Source: an uncultured Agathobacter sp. (lineage in GTDB: Bacteria > Bacillota > Clostridia > Lachnospirales > Lachnospiraceae). From it: a stretch of 64,000 nt of DNA. Below, one piece after another: positions 53,658 through 63,125 of the stretch. The stretch spans positions 1-64,000 of the forward strand of contig CAKRDT010000006.1 of NCBI GenBank assembly GCA_934316545.1, written 5' to 3'. Made by a program: the position numbers and the translations under genes. Positions within the stretch are counted from its first letter, which is position 1; each line of letters begins with the position of its first letter. Below the pieces are notes generated by a model. It saw only the letters and a program-made list of their open reading frames with translations, made no database searches and was not told where the DNA came from.

Positions 53658-55112
53658 CTAACAATTTTTTTCACCTAAAATTTTTCGAATTGTAATTAAA
53701 CTTTTATCTCTAGTAATTATTGCTAAAATCGCATAAATTAGTACTCCTAATGCAATGCATATTACTAATTGAAACAAATTGCTGAAATCTTGTATTTTAT
53801 TCACCAAAATTCTTACACCGATAAACATGACAACTGAATTTAAAGAAGCTCTCCACAAATCTATAAACCTTTCTTTTAGTGTATATGCATATACCCTGCT
53901 ACTTATAATGCAAATTGCTAATCCTCCTGAAAATTCAACTAGAGTAGCTCCAATTGCGACCTCCCAAATCCCATATTTTGCCGTACTCAATAAAACAATA
54001 ATGTTAACACATAATAATACAATTTCATATTGTAAATCAATATTACTTTTTCCCAAAGCATAAAATACCTGTTTATCTATCGCCATAATGCATCCTGGTA
54101 ATCTTAATATACAAAATATAGTAAGATATGGCACTGAAAATATCCATTTTTCTGTTAACAACCCCAAAACTAATGGCTTAGCTACAGCTGCCGCTCCAAG
54201 TAGAAGCGGAAACATACAAAAAGATGCGAGCCGACATGATTGTCTCGCTAGTTCTTTTAATTTGCGCGAATCATTCTGTTTTCTAGAAAAGACAGGCAAT
54301 AAAACGCTACTTATACTTCCATTAATAATCTGTGCTAAATAATTAGAATATGCGTACGCTTTATCATAATAAGCCAATTCGGATTTGGAATATCGTTTTC
54401 CTATTATCATTGTCCGCAAAGTATCATGCAAGCCAGAAACTAGATTAGCCGTCAATATTTTCACACTAAACGAATACAATCTTTTCGCACGGCTTCTCGA
54501 AAAATCAAATTTAATTCTCATGTCCTTTCCAAAAGACATTACAATAACCACAATCAAACTATTTAATAAGCTTTGAAACACTAATGCCCATATGCCAAAT
54601 CCAGCATATGCCATTGAAATTCCAACCCCGCCTGAAATAGGTATTGCAAATAGGCTTCTAAAAAAAATAGTTTTAAACTGCATTCGTCTAGATAAAATTC
54701 CTGTTTGAATTGCATTTATTGAATTCAAAAACAATCCCAACGCTAATACTCGCAATGGCCATACTAAATCATTCTCGTTATAATACGAAGAAATGAGTGG
54801 TGCAAAAATAAATAAAATCACATATAAAATCATCGCAATTGAAATGCTTGCTGTAAAGAGGGTCGATATATCCATATCATCTACATCTTCTTTTTGAATA
54901 ATGGCCGCTCCTAAACCTGACTGAACAAAAATGCCTAAATAGTTAACAATTGCGATCATTATAGCTAAACTCCCAAACTGTTCTGGCAATAGAATTCTAG
55001 CTAATACAATTTGTATAATCAAATTAACACCCTGTGATACGATTCTTTCTAATATTTTCCATACAAATGACCTTTTTATATTCTGATAACTAATATCTGC
55101 TTCAAATCTCAT
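53658..55112 (-). CDS. Polysaccharide flippase (Wzx/MOP family)
   Basis: A 484-residue membrane protein with about 12-14 helices. It starts SFVWKILERIVSQGVNLIIQ, then ILLPEQFGSLAIMIAIVNYL, which is typical of the WzxC-like branch of the MOP exporter superfamily. It moves lipid-linked repeat units across the membrane for polymerisation. It is AT-rich like its neighbours and follows the polymerase gene in the operon by 45 bases. Confidence 0.88.
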   Translation of the reverse strand: MRFEADISYQNIKRSFVWKILERIVSQGVNLIIQIVLARILLPEQFGSLAIMIAIVNYLGIFVQSGLGAAIIQKEDVDDMDISTLFTASISIAMILYVILFIFAPLISSYYNENDLVWPLRVLALGLFLNSINAIQTGILSRRMQFKTIFFRSLFAIPISGGVGISMAYAGFGIWALVFQSLLNSLIVVIVMSFGKDMRIKFDFSRSRAKRLYSFSVKILTANLVSGLHDTLRTMIIGKRYSKSELAYYDKAYAYSNYLAQIINGSISSVLLPVFSRKQNDSRKLKELARQSCRLASFCMFPLLLGAAAVAKPLVLGLLTEKWIFSVPYLTIFCILRLPGCIMAIDKQVFYALGKSNIDLQYEIVLLCVNIIVLLSTAKYGIWEVAIGATLVEFSGGLAICIISSRVYAYTLKERFIDLWRASLNSVVMFIGVRILVNKIQDFSNLFQLVICIALGVLIYAILAIITRDKSLITIRKILGEKNC

Positions 55113-55157
55113 CTCTTCTTTTAACCTGTTTTATTTTCTCTGATAATGATTTCATTG

Positions 55158-56216
55158 TTAATGCAAAATATAAGGAACAATATTTTCTTCTGTTCCATAA
55201 CTTTTCAAAAATAGAATTGACATTACCATAATAATAACAACCAGCATTACATTTTTTGTTTTTTTATCTAACTTATCCATGACATCCGGAATAAGTACAA
55301 ATAAATATGGCGTTGTATACTTTAACATTCTTGTAAAAATACTTATAGAAGTTGCTATTATTTGAACATAAATGCTCGATATTGCTATGTCATATTCGTA
55401 TAGCAGCTTATCTCTTTTTGAAATTCTTTGTATAAAAAAATAAATAATCAAAAAAACTCCAATATAAAATAGCAACAAACTGTATCCATGTCCCGAATTC
55501 AAATCCAAAGTATAGTCATTTCTTTGATATAATATCGCTATGATTTTTCCACCGATAGCTACTATGCTTCCTGCTCCTATCAAATAAACAATTTTAATCC
55601 ATTTTTTTAATTCCGTCACTCTCTTTGAGAGTAGTGGATAAACCAACAACATGATTAAAGCCGTCTTATGAAAAAAAGCTGCAAGTAAAACAATCAAAAC
55701 AAATTTAAATGTTTTTCTTTCTATCAAATACTTGTAACTCCAAACAGACAAACTAACCGCAAGCGCTTGTCTTAAAATCGTAAAATCAAATCCTATAAAC
55801 CCTAATGCAATAAAAATAAAATAACTAAGTGCAACATTTTTTGAATATTTCCATATCCAAACACTTATAATTGAAAATGTAATAGCAAACAAAATTGCTC
55901 TAAACACCCAAAAATCAGATGTAAACCTGGATATTCCCCAATTCATAAGCCCATATCCTACATCTGAATCATATTTTATAGCATTTAATAAATCCAGATT
56001 TTTGTAGACATCCCAATAGTTATTTTTGTAATTCAAAGTGTCAACTCCCAATACTTCTGAGCGCAAAACCCCTAACAATAATATATATGGGTATATAATA
56101 ATTGTGGAAAAAACAGAAGTTGAAATTTTTCTAACTCCAATTGTTACATACTCTAAATTTGTTTCTATTATACATAATATAATTGTTACTAAATAAATAA
56201 GTAAATATACTTTCAT
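55158..56216 (-). CDS. EpsG/Wzy-type polysaccharide polymerase
   Basis: A 352-residue protein with about ten membrane helices. The EpsG-family marks are VLGVDTLNYKNNYWDVYKNL (an R/D-rich loop with paired aromatic residues), SDVGYGLMNWGISRF and FTILRQALAVSLSVWSYKYL followed by FFHKTALIMLLVYPL (the Arg and His of the polymerase core). It joins exported repeat units into a chain. The ATG is 2 bases after the stop of the upstream glycosyltransferase. Confidence 0.85.
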   Translation of the reverse strand: MKVYLLIYLVTIILCIIETNLEYVTIGVRKISTSVFSTIIIYPYILLLGVLRSEVLGVDTLNYKNNYWDVYKNLDLLNAIKYDSDVGYGLMNWGISRFTSDFWVFRAILFAITFSIISVWIWKYSKNVALSYFIFIALGFIGFDFTILRQALAVSLSVWSYKYLIERKTFKFVLIVLLAAFFHKTALIMLLVYPLLSKRVTELKKWIKIVYLIGAGSIVAIGGKIIAILYQRNDYTLDLNSGHGYSLLLFYIGVFLIIYFFIQRISKRDKLLYEYDIAISSIYVQIIATSISIFTRMLKYTTPYLFVLIPDVMDKLDKKTKNVMLVVIIMVMSILFLKSYGTEENIVPYILH

Positions 56217-56217
56217 T

Positions 56218-57300
56218 TTATCCTGCTATACTCTTAATATAATCAATCCACTCATTAAGTACAATATCTGATTGATATTGTCTTGCTCTGTTTTTGCTCG
56301 ATTGAGAATACTTTTTCTTTTCCTCTTCATTATCTATAAGATATATTATAGCTTTTACCAAACTTTTTTTATCGCCCACCGGGACTAGTAATCCATTCTC
56401 TTTGTCCGTAAGAATCATTTTTACACCACCACACGGGCAGTCTGTTGCTATACAAGGGACTCCCACAACCGACGCTTCCAACAACGCGTTAGGCATTCCT
56501 TCATAATCAGATGTCATCAAGAATACATCCGCCTCAGCCAATGCTTCTGGTACATTATCCGTCTGTCCTTTTAATATTACTGAATTCTTCAATCCCATGT
56601 CTGTAATTTTTTTCTGTATTTCACTCATGCAAGAACCAGTCCCATATATATATAACATGGCATCAGGAAATCTTTTTGTAACTTCACCAAATGCATCTAT
56701 CAGCAAAGGATAATTCTTTTGTTTTTCTAATCTTCCGCATGAAATCATTAAATGTTTTTGTGGATTTCGTTTTACATCATAAAATTCATCTTTTACCGCA
56801 TTTACAATAATTGTACTTTTACTCTGTAACTTTTGGGGAAACCATTTTTTTGCATCATGCGTTTGAAATACGCATCCATCTGCTAATGGTAGAAGGATTT
56901 TCCCCATTAATTTAAACAATTCTCCTCTATACTCTACATTCGGATCATTGCGAACAGAAATGATAACTTTTGTTTTCAACCCCAAGGTTGCCAAAATGGA
57001 TCTAAAATTCGGTTCTGCCATAAAAGAAATAAGTATATCAGGCTTCTCTTCTTTACATATTTTTCGCAATTTTAAAACACGTAAATAATTCCTCTTAATA
57101 AAAGACTGCTTCGCTTCTTTACTTTCCAAATTAAATCTATGAATAGATTTTTCTAATTTATACTCATTTAGCACCGAATATGATGTAACAAAAACGACTT
57201 CATAGCCTTCTGCAACACATTGATTGGCTAAATTAGTCATAACCCTTTCAGCCCCATTACGCACAATTGTATTAATATAAAATAATATCTTTCTGTTCAA
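56218..57300 (-). CDS. Family 4 glycosyltransferase
   Basis: A 360-residue GT4 enzyme: RNGAERVMTNLANQCVAEGY (acceptor-side loop), MISCGRLEKQKNYPLLIDAF, SVILKGQTDNVPEALAEADV and the nucleotide-binding EGMPNALLEASVVGVPCIATD with the conserved E-x7-E. The start is TTG at 57300, 7 bases after AAGGAG at the end of the preceding gene. It transfers a sugar to the growing repeat unit; donor unknown. Confidence 0.88.
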   Translation of the reverse strand: MNRKILFYINTIVRNGAERVMTNLANQCVAEGYEVVFVTSYSVLNEYKLEKSIHRFNLESKEAKQSFIKRNYLRVLKLRKICKEEKPDILISFMAEPNFRSILATLGLKTKVIISVRNDPNVEYRGELFKLMGKILLPLADGCVFQTHDAKKWFPQKLQSKSTIIVNAVKDEFYDVKRNPQKHLMISCGRLEKQKNYPLLIDAFGEVTKRFPDAMLYIYGTGSCMSEIQKKITDMGLKNSVILKGQTDNVPEALAEADVFLMTSDYEGMPNALLEASVVGVPCIATDCPCGGVKMILTDKENGLLVPVGDKKSLVKAIIYLIDNEEEKKKYSQSSKNRARQYQSDIVLNEWIDYIKSIAG

Positions 57301-58011
57301 CTAATTTCTCCTTGCAAAATATATTTTTTCAAGAAATCTATCATACACTGACATCTTTCTTTCACTTTGTTTTATTGGAAACTTTATAAAATTATTATTA
57401 TTTTGTTTTATAAACCTTTCCAACACAAAAAAATCTTGTTCTTTCATTACATTTGGATGATAGCAAAAAGTAATCAAATAAAATGGTAACTTTCTTACTC
57501 TCCCAGACTGTTGTGGTACAAATGTCATACCATATTTTTGATAAGTCCTATTCGCTATAGTATCAGAAATAAATCTAATATTACTCTCTTCTTTTAACGC
57601 TTTTATTGTATTTTCATCAAAAGTATGCGATGGTGCAAAAAAAACTTGTGGGTCATGTCCATTTTCCCGAAATATTTTTACCCCACTACGAATCTTTTCC
57701 TTTTGTTGTTCCAATGATATCCCCGCAAATTCAGATCTCTTATTCACTGGATTAATACCACCCTCATTCGTGCTATATACATGATTATAACCATGAAGTG
57801 CTATAATCCACCCCTTATTTTCCCATTTATTTACTTTATTCCAAAACGATGAATCAATTGGATATTCGTCCATCATAGCATCTTGACACTTTGGAATTAC
57901 ACCTACCAATGGTTTAATATTATACTTATCTAACAATACTTCCATTCTATTCCATTTTACAATATCCATTCTTTCTGCCGCATCGTCTAATCGTAATATA
58001 TATTTACCCAT
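57301..58011 (-). CDS. DUF2334-like polysaccharide deacetylase
   Basis: A 236-residue protein: LRLDDAAERMD (metal-binding Asp pair), ALHGYNHVY (HxxxH-type motif) and FAPSHTFDENTIKAL. These are the NodB-type deacetylase features of the DUF2334 branch. It may remove an N-acetyl group from a precursor or modify the glycan. There is no signal peptide, so a cytoplasmic substrate is likely. It overlaps the upstream glycosyltransferase by 8 bases. Confidence 0.77.
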   Translation of the reverse strand: MGKYILRLDDAAERMDIVKWNRMEVLLDKYNIKPLVGVIPKCQDAMMDEYPIDSSFWNKVNKWENKGWIIALHGYNHVYSTNEGGINPVNKRSEFAGISLEQQKEKIRSGVKIFRENGHDPQVFFAPSHTFDENTIKALKEESNIRFISDTIANRTYQKYGMTFVPQQSGRVRKLPFYLITFCYHPNVMKEQDFFVLERFIKQNNNNFIKFPIKQSERKMSVYDRFLEKIYFARRN

Positions 58012-59104
58012 TTATTTCCTCATAAAACTTTGTTAGCCATTCAACAGATTTCTTTATATCAAAACCCGCTTGAACAATTTTATCTATAACATTCTTTCTA
58101 GTCAAATCAGTTTCTTTAATTGCGTCAATCCACACCTGTGTTCCTTTGTCAATAGGAAGGAACTTCACCAGTTCTGATATTCCTACCTCTTTTGTAATTT
58201 TATCAGAAACAAAACAAGGAAGCCCCGATGCTTGTGCTTCAACAACGGTTACCGGAAGTCCTTCCCATTTTGACGGAAATAAGAAAACATCTGCCACATT
58301 CAATAGGTTTGGTATGTCATTTCTTGCCCCTAACATTTTGATGTTTGATTGTAACTCCAATTGTTTAATTTGTTTTTCTATTTCCGATGATAACTCTCCG
58401 TCTCCTACAATCAATAACATGGAATTTGGCATTTCTTTTATCAATATCGAAAACACTTGCAACAGAAATATATGATTCTTTGCCTCATGCAGCCGTCCTA
58501 CATGCATAAATACCTTTACACTTTCATCAATTCCAAATTGATTTCTTAATATACTACGCTGTACCCTATCAAAAGAATATCTCCGCGTGTCTATTGCATT
58601 TTTAATTGTAAAATATCTATCACTTTTTACAATTCTTTTACCGAATAACCATTCTCCAGCTTCTTTAGAACATCCCATAAAATAATCAGCCTCATACCTC
58701 AATGGATACTGTAAAATAGCTTTAACAAATGATTTCATTCCCTTTCCATTTGAAGTGCTATGACTATGTATAATTGTTTTCAAACCATATTTTTTTGCAA
58801 TTGGAATGTAAATAGATGCATAACTTCTAACATGAGAGTGAAGTATTTTATATTCCTTATGTTTTTCAAAAAAAGCTTTCCATTCATTTATTAATAAAGG
58901 TAAATTATATATTCGAATTTTAGGGAAAAAATATATTTTTCCTCCTAACTGTTCTATTTCACTTACATAAGCCTGATTTCTACCTGAATGAGTAACAAAA
59001 TCGAACTGAATTTTCTCCCGATCTATGTTTCTGTATATATTCATTATCATAGTTTCAGCTCCACCCATATCAAGTCCGCCAAAAACATGTAAAATTCTAA
59101 TCAT
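58004..59104 (-). CDS. Family 4 glycosyltransferase
   Basis: A 366-residue GT4 enzyme: MIRILHVFGGLDMGGAETMI at the N-terminus, FMHVGRLHEAKNHIFLLQVF, IKMLGARNDIPNLLNVADVF and LFPSKWEGLPVTVVEAQASG with the E-x7-E pair. The ATG at 59104 is chosen over the earlier in-frame start because it starts the fold and overlaps the upstream gene by only 8 bases. Confidence 0.9.
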   Translation of the reverse strand: MIRILHVFGGLDMGGAETMIMNIYRNIDREKIQFDFVTHSGRNQAYVSEIEQLGGKIYFFPKIRIYNLPLLINEWKAFFEKHKEYKILHSHVRSYASIYIPIAKKYGLKTIIHSHSTSNGKGMKSFVKAILQYPLRYEADYFMGCSKEAGEWLFGKRIVKSDRYFTIKNAIDTRRYSFDRVQRSILRNQFGIDESVKVFMHVGRLHEAKNHIFLLQVFSILIKEMPNSMLLIVGDGELSSEIEKQIKQLELQSNIKMLGARNDIPNLLNVADVFLFPSKWEGLPVTVVEAQASGLPCFVSDKITKEVGISELVKFLPIDKGTQVWIDAIKETDLTRKNVIDKIVQAGFDIKKSVEWLTKFYEEING

Positions 59105-60185
59105 ACAAACTAATTTCCTTAATATATTTATCAACAACTATTTTTCTATCAAATCTTTTTTTTGTAATTTTTCTTCCTTCTAATCCCATTTCTTTTTTTT
59201 CGGTATAAGATAATATCAAAAATTTCTGTATAGTTCTAATCAAATCATTACTGTTTTTTGCTTCGACAATATATCCATTGATAGTATCATCCACAATTTC
59301 TCTGCATCCAGCCCTATTCGTTGTTATAATAGGTCTTCCCGATGCACATGCTTCCAATAGGACATTACTCATTCCCTCCGGATAATAAGTCGGATGAATT
59401 ACACAATGAATATCTTTCAAGAATTCTGAAATATCATTAACCATACCATGATAAATTACCGTTCCATTTTCATTTAATTCAAAAAGTTTTCCTTCATATT
59501 CCTTCTCGCAAAAACCACACACATGAAATTCTGTATTCGAATATTGTGCTTTTATTTTTTGTGCTGCTTCAAGGTACTGATCAATGCCTTTTTCTTTCAT
59601 AATTCTTGAAATGAATGCAAACCGAATCACTTCATCATCAGGATATGGAAGCAGTGGAAATCTTTCCAAATTAACACCTGATCCCGGAATTATTTCATAA
59701 TTCTCCTTTACTGTTCCATGCTGTTCCATAAACTCTTTATTTTCTTCATTTTGGAAGAAAACCTTTTTTGCTCCCTTTAATCCCATTTTGTATAATCTAA
59801 GCGTTATAAACCGCAATACGCTCTTATTTTCAACCGCTGTGCCTAATCCCGTAACATTCACAATATAAGGGATTTTCATTCTAGTACACATTATTCCCCC
59901 ATATATATTAGGTTTTATAGTATATGTTAAAACAATATTAGGTTTATACTTTTTTAAAATATTGTGATAAAATACAACCAATTTTAATTCTTTGAATGGA
60001 TTCACACCATGACGTTCAAGCACAGTACATGGGATAAAATATGCACCTATATTTACCAATTCTGGAATAAACTCTCCGTCAGGAAGACACATATATACTT
60101 CATGCGTCTTTACAAGTTCCTCTATCAATTCTCTTCTAAATTTATATAAACCAACATCATTATTTGCCAGTATTAATATCCGCAA
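59097..60185 (-). CDS. PglA-like family 4 glycosyltransferase
   Basis: A 362-residue GT4 enzyme of the PglA type (adds GalNAc or a related sugar to undecaprenyl-PP-sugar): LANNDVGLYKFRRELIEEL, TYTIKPNIYGGIMCTRM, IPYIVNVTGLGTAVENK and HPTYYPEGMSNVLLEACASG. The start is TTG at 60185, after AAGGAG inside the end of the PglD-like gene (13-base overlap). Its position next to PglC/PglD-like genes supports the second sugar-addition step. Confidence 0.88.
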   Translation of the reverse strand: MRILILANNDVGLYKFRRELIEELVKTHEVYMCLPDGEFIPELVNIGAYFIPCTVLERHGVNPFKELKLVVFYHNILKKYKPNIVLTYTIKPNIYGGIMCTRMKIPYIVNVTGLGTAVENKSVLRFITLRLYKMGLKGAKKVFFQNEENKEFMEQHGTVKENYEIIPGSGVNLERFPLLPYPDDEVIRFAFISRIMKEKGIDQYLEAAQKIKAQYSNTEFHVCGFCEKEYEGKLFELNENGTVIYHGMVNDISEFLKDIHCVIHPTYYPEGMSNVLLEACASGRPIITTNRAGCREIVDDTINGYIVEAKNSNDLIRTIQKFLILSYTEKKEMGLEGRKITKKRFDRKIVVDKYIKEISLYD

Positions 60186-60802
60186 CTTTTCTTCTCCTTA
60201 TGTAACTCTATAGCTGGAACTCCCATATAAGTTCCTTTCTTCTTTATATTTCTTACAACCACCGCACCAGCACCGATCATACATCCACCACATATCTCAA
60301 TATTATTGCTCACTGTAGCTCCTGCACCGATCCAAGTTCCATTTCCAATGATTACAGTGCCTGCAACATGTGCTCCTACCGAAACATGTACAAAGTCTCC
60401 AATATTACAATCATGGTCAACGGATGCACCAGTATTTATGATGCATCCCTCTCCAATATTTGTATCAGAGTTAATTATTACACCTGCCATAATCACGGTA
60501 CCTTTTCCAATCGTAACTCTTCTGCTGATTACCGATTGAGGATGAATCAAAGTGGTCAGTCTGTCTTCTCCTACTTTTTGTTGCATTTTCTTGCGAATAG
60601 AGGCATTCCCTATCGCAACAATAATATCATAATCTGGATATTTTTCTGCATCTTCTGATGTTCCCGCAACTGGAAATCCAGCACATTCTTTTAATTCAGA
60701 ATTATCATCCAGAAATACTATTTCTTCATATCCGTTTTTGACAGCAATATCAGCAATCACTTTTCCATGACCACTTGCACCTATGATAGCTAATCTTTTC
60801 AT
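60173..60802 (-). CDS. PglD/NeuD-like sugar N-acetyltransferase
   Basis: A 209-residue protein with an N-terminal sugar-nucleotide domain (LAIIGASGHGKVIADIA) and a left-handed beta-helix: GCIINTGASVDHDCNIGDFV with the catalytic His in DHD, then VHVSVGAHVAGTVIIGNGTWIG, split, and MIGAGAVVVRNIKKKGTYMG. It acetylates the amino group of a UDP-amino-dideoxy sugar. Its start codon follows directly on the stop of the phosphoglycosyl transferase gene. Confidence 0.9.
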   Translation of the reverse strand: MKRLAIIGASGHGKVIADIAVKNGYEEIVFLDDNSELKECAGFPVAGTSEDAEKYPDYDIIVAIGNASIRKKMQQKVGEDRLTTLIHPQSVISRRVTIGKGTVIMAGVIINSDTNIGEGCIINTGASVDHDCNIGDFVHVSVGAHVAGTVIIGNGTWIGAGATVSNNIEICGGCMIGAGAVVVRNIKKKGTYMGVPAIELHKEKKSCGY

Positions 60803-61426
60803 TTATTTGTTTCCCATAAACTCTTCCATCGTCGCTGATGTATCAGACGAAATTCCTTCTTTTTTCACTACAGTTTTTACTGTATCCAAAATAACCTTAA
60901 TATCCGTTTTCATTGAAACATGATTCACATACCATACATCCATTGCGAACTTTTCTTCCCATGACACTGCGTTTCTTCCATGTGCCTGTGCATATCCAGT
61001 AAGTCCCGGCTTTACATCGTGTCGATGATGCTGTGTCTCATTATATCTCGGCAAATACTGTACCAATAAAGGTCTCGGCCCAATAAAGCTCATATCACCT
61101 TTCAGAATATTGAAAATCTCCGGCAATTCATCCAAAGAGGTTGCCCGAAGCGTTTTTCCAAACCCAGTCAATCGAGCTTCATCCGGCAACAATTCTCCAT
61201 TCTCATCCCTTGCATCCGTCATAGTCCGGAATTTATACATATTGAAAATTTTCTCGTTTTTGCCCGGTCGTTGTTGTTTAAACAGCACCGGAGATCCCAA
61301 TTTTACACGAACCAGGATTGCCAGAATTATGTACAACCACCAGAATATTGCCAGAACAACCAATGAACACACAATGTCTGCCAATCGTTTTACATATTTT
61401 TCATAAAATCCCTGTTTATGTTGCAT
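60803..61426 (-). CDS. PglC-like phosphoglycosyl transferase
   Basis: A 207-residue monotopic initiating transferase: membrane re-entrant helix (ADIVCSLVVLAIFWWLYIIL, about 15-34), GSPVLFKQQRPGKNEKIFNM, YKFRTMTDARDENGELLPDE with the catalytic Asp-Glu, LRATSLDELPEIFNILKGDM and SFIGPRPLL. It puts the first sugar-1-phosphate on undecaprenyl phosphate. AGGAG lies 6 bases before the ATG. It begins the lipid-linked assembly for this operon. Confidence 0.94.
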   Translation of the reverse strand: MQHKQGFYEKYVKRLADIVCSLVVLAIFWWLYIILAILVRVKLGSPVLFKQQRPGKNEKIFNMYKFRTMTDARDENGELLPDEARLTGFGKTLRATSLDELPEIFNILKGDMSFIGPRPLLVQYLPRYNETQHHRHDVKPGLTGYAQAHGRNAVSWEEKFAMDVWYVNHVSMKTDIKVILDTVKTVVKKEGISSDTSATMEEFMGNK

Positions 61427-61439
61427 CGCAAACTCCTAC

Positions 61440-62744
61440 CTATGCAAAACACTCTTTAATTACTTCTATAATTCGCGCCTGCTGCTCCGCCGTCATTTTA
61501 TTGTCACTCGGCAGGCACAATCCACGATGGAAGATATCCATTCCCACATCAAGCGGCTTTCCGTCTTTTCCAAGCGATCCCCCACTGATGTACGCATTAG
61601 TTTTTGCTCTTCCATTACCTTCTCTTGTAACAAATGCATTCATGCGATAAATCGGCTGCATGTGCATCGGTTTCCAGATTGGGCGCCCTTCCGCATTGAT
61701 ACTCGCAATCGCATCCAGGATTTCCGTCGGACAGCTCTTTCCTGGCTCACCGATATAGAGTGCTTCTAGTCCGCCGCGGACTTGCTTACACATAGCCTCT
61801 GGCTCGATGATCATACAGCTTAACCAGAAATTCGGTTCGCTGTTGGTCGCATCATATGGATTCATATGTACCGGAAGACCCTGTAATCCCTTCTTGTATC
61901 GCTCATAGATTGCTTTCTTCTGCGCAATATGTTCTTCCAGATAAGGGAACTGACCTCTTACAACACCCGCAATCACATTGCTCATGCGATAATTATAACC
62001 CAATTCCTCATGCTGATACCATGGTGCATTCTCTCTCGATTGTGTTGACCATTTCCGCACTTTCTTGGCTGCTTCTTCATCATCTGTAAGAAGCATTCCT
62101 CCTGCGGAACCGGTTATAATCTTATTTCCATTGAATGAGATGGCATTATACGTTCCAAACTGACCGGTCTGTTTGCCTTTATAAGTTGCTCCAAGCGATT
62201 CCGCCGCATCTTCGATCAGAATTGCGCCATGCGCATCACATACTTTCCGAATTTCATCGACTTTTCCCGGTGTGCCATACAGATGTGCTGTGACAACCAC
62301 CTTTACCTCCGGATACGTCACAAATGCTTTCTCCAATGCTACCGGGTCCATGTTCCAAGTATCATATTCCGTATCGATAAATACCGGAACTCCACCTTCA
62401 TAAACGACCGGATTGACCGTTGCATCAAAAGTCATATCCGAACAAAATACTTTCTTGCCTTCTAATGTGCCATGTCCCACGTCCGGCATGCCATACGCAT
62501 CCATCCCAGCCAGCTTCACTGCCATATGAAGTGCCGCTGTACCTGCGGATAAAGCAACTGCATATTTGCATCCTACTTTTTCACAAGCCAGCTTCTCCAC
62601 TTCGTTGATATTCGCACCAACCGTTGACATCCAGTTGGTTTCATATGCTTCTTTTATGTATTCAAGCTCCGGTCCATGCATCGTCGGTGAACTGAGCCAT
62701 ACTTTATTTTCAAATGCTTCTCGTTTCTTCGTGAAGTCAAACAA
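61440..62744 (-). CDS. PglE-like DegT/DnrJ aminotransferase
   Basis: A 434-residue PLP enzyme: VALSAGTAALHMAVKLAGM, MTFDATVNPVVYEGGVPVFI, ILIEDAAESLGATYKGKQTG and NAISFNGNKIITGSAGGMLL with the PLP lysine. It fits the UDP-4-keto-sugar aminotransferases that act before PglD-type acetyltransferases. The matching 4,6-dehydratase (PglF) is not in the window. The start is TTG at 62744 with GAGGAAATACA before it. It is the first gene of the capsule operon. Confidence 0.87.
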   Translation of the reverse strand: MFDFTKKREAFENKVWLSSPTMHGPELEYIKEAYETNWMSTVGANINEVEKLACEKVGCKYAVALSAGTAALHMAVKLAGMDAYGMPDVGHGTLEGKKVFCSDMTFDATVNPVVYEGGVPVFIDTEYDTWNMDPVALEKAFVTYPEVKVVVTAHLYGTPGKVDEIRKVCDAHGAILIEDAAESLGATYKGKQTGQFGTYNAISFNGNKIITGSAGGMLLTDDEEAAKKVRKWSTQSRENAPWYQHEELGYNYRMSNVIAGVVRGQFPYLEEHIAQKKAIYERYKKGLQGLPVHMNPYDATNSEPNFWLSCMIIEPEAMCKQVRGGLEALYIGEPGKSCPTEILDAIASINAEGRPIWKPMHMQPIYRMNAFVTREGNGRAKTNAYISGGSLGKDGKPLDVGMDIFHRGLCLPSDNKMTAEQQARIIEVIKECFA

Positions 62745-62791
62745 TGTATTTCCTCTTTTCTCTATCTTTAAGTTCTATCTTAAACTAAATA

Positions 62792-62820
62792 ATTATATCA
62801 TATATATACAGATATATCCA
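62792..62820 (-). promoter_or_regulatory. Main capsule operon promoter
   Basis: On the minus strand TGGATA (62820-62815), a 17-bp spacer and TATAAT (62797-62792). The ATATATGATATAAT core matches that of the HTH-dehydrogenase promoter at 36.1 kb. Confidence 0.65.
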
Positions 62821-62891
62821 CATTCTTTCCGTTTTTCAACGCGTTTCGTCATTTATCGCCGATTCTCGCTACTTTTTTCACATTGTATTGG

Positions 62892-63053
62892 TTATTCTTC
62901 CACTTCATCCCACTCATACGATTCGCTATCTTCGCGTGTTATCTCCCTAAGATAATCAAGGAACCGCATCTCTCTCCGATTCTCCCAATCGCACACATAT
63001 CCGTCCATCTCACCGAAGTCGTGACTATCTTCCTTCGACAACACTACAAACAT
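62892..63053 (-). CDS. Small acidic protein, unknown
   Basis: A 53-residue frame from the ATG at 63053: MFVVLSKEDSHDFGEMDGY, then VCDWENRREMRFLDYLREI and a tail of ESYEWDEVEE. GGAG lies about 11 bases upstream. The composition (Glu/Asp-rich with Trp and Tyr) is protein-like, but another short frame from 63093 (MEETAKEDLIW) runs into a stop and may be the original front. It may be intact or a relic. No family recognised. Confidence 0.4.
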   Translation of the reverse strand: MFVVLSKEDSHDFGEMDGYVCDWENRREMRFLDYLREITREDSESYEWDEVEE

Positions 63054-63125
63054 TGGGTTTGCGTCTCCATATCAAATCCTCTTTAGCTGTTTCCTCCATG
63101 TCAACTCCCCCTGTATTGCAAAATC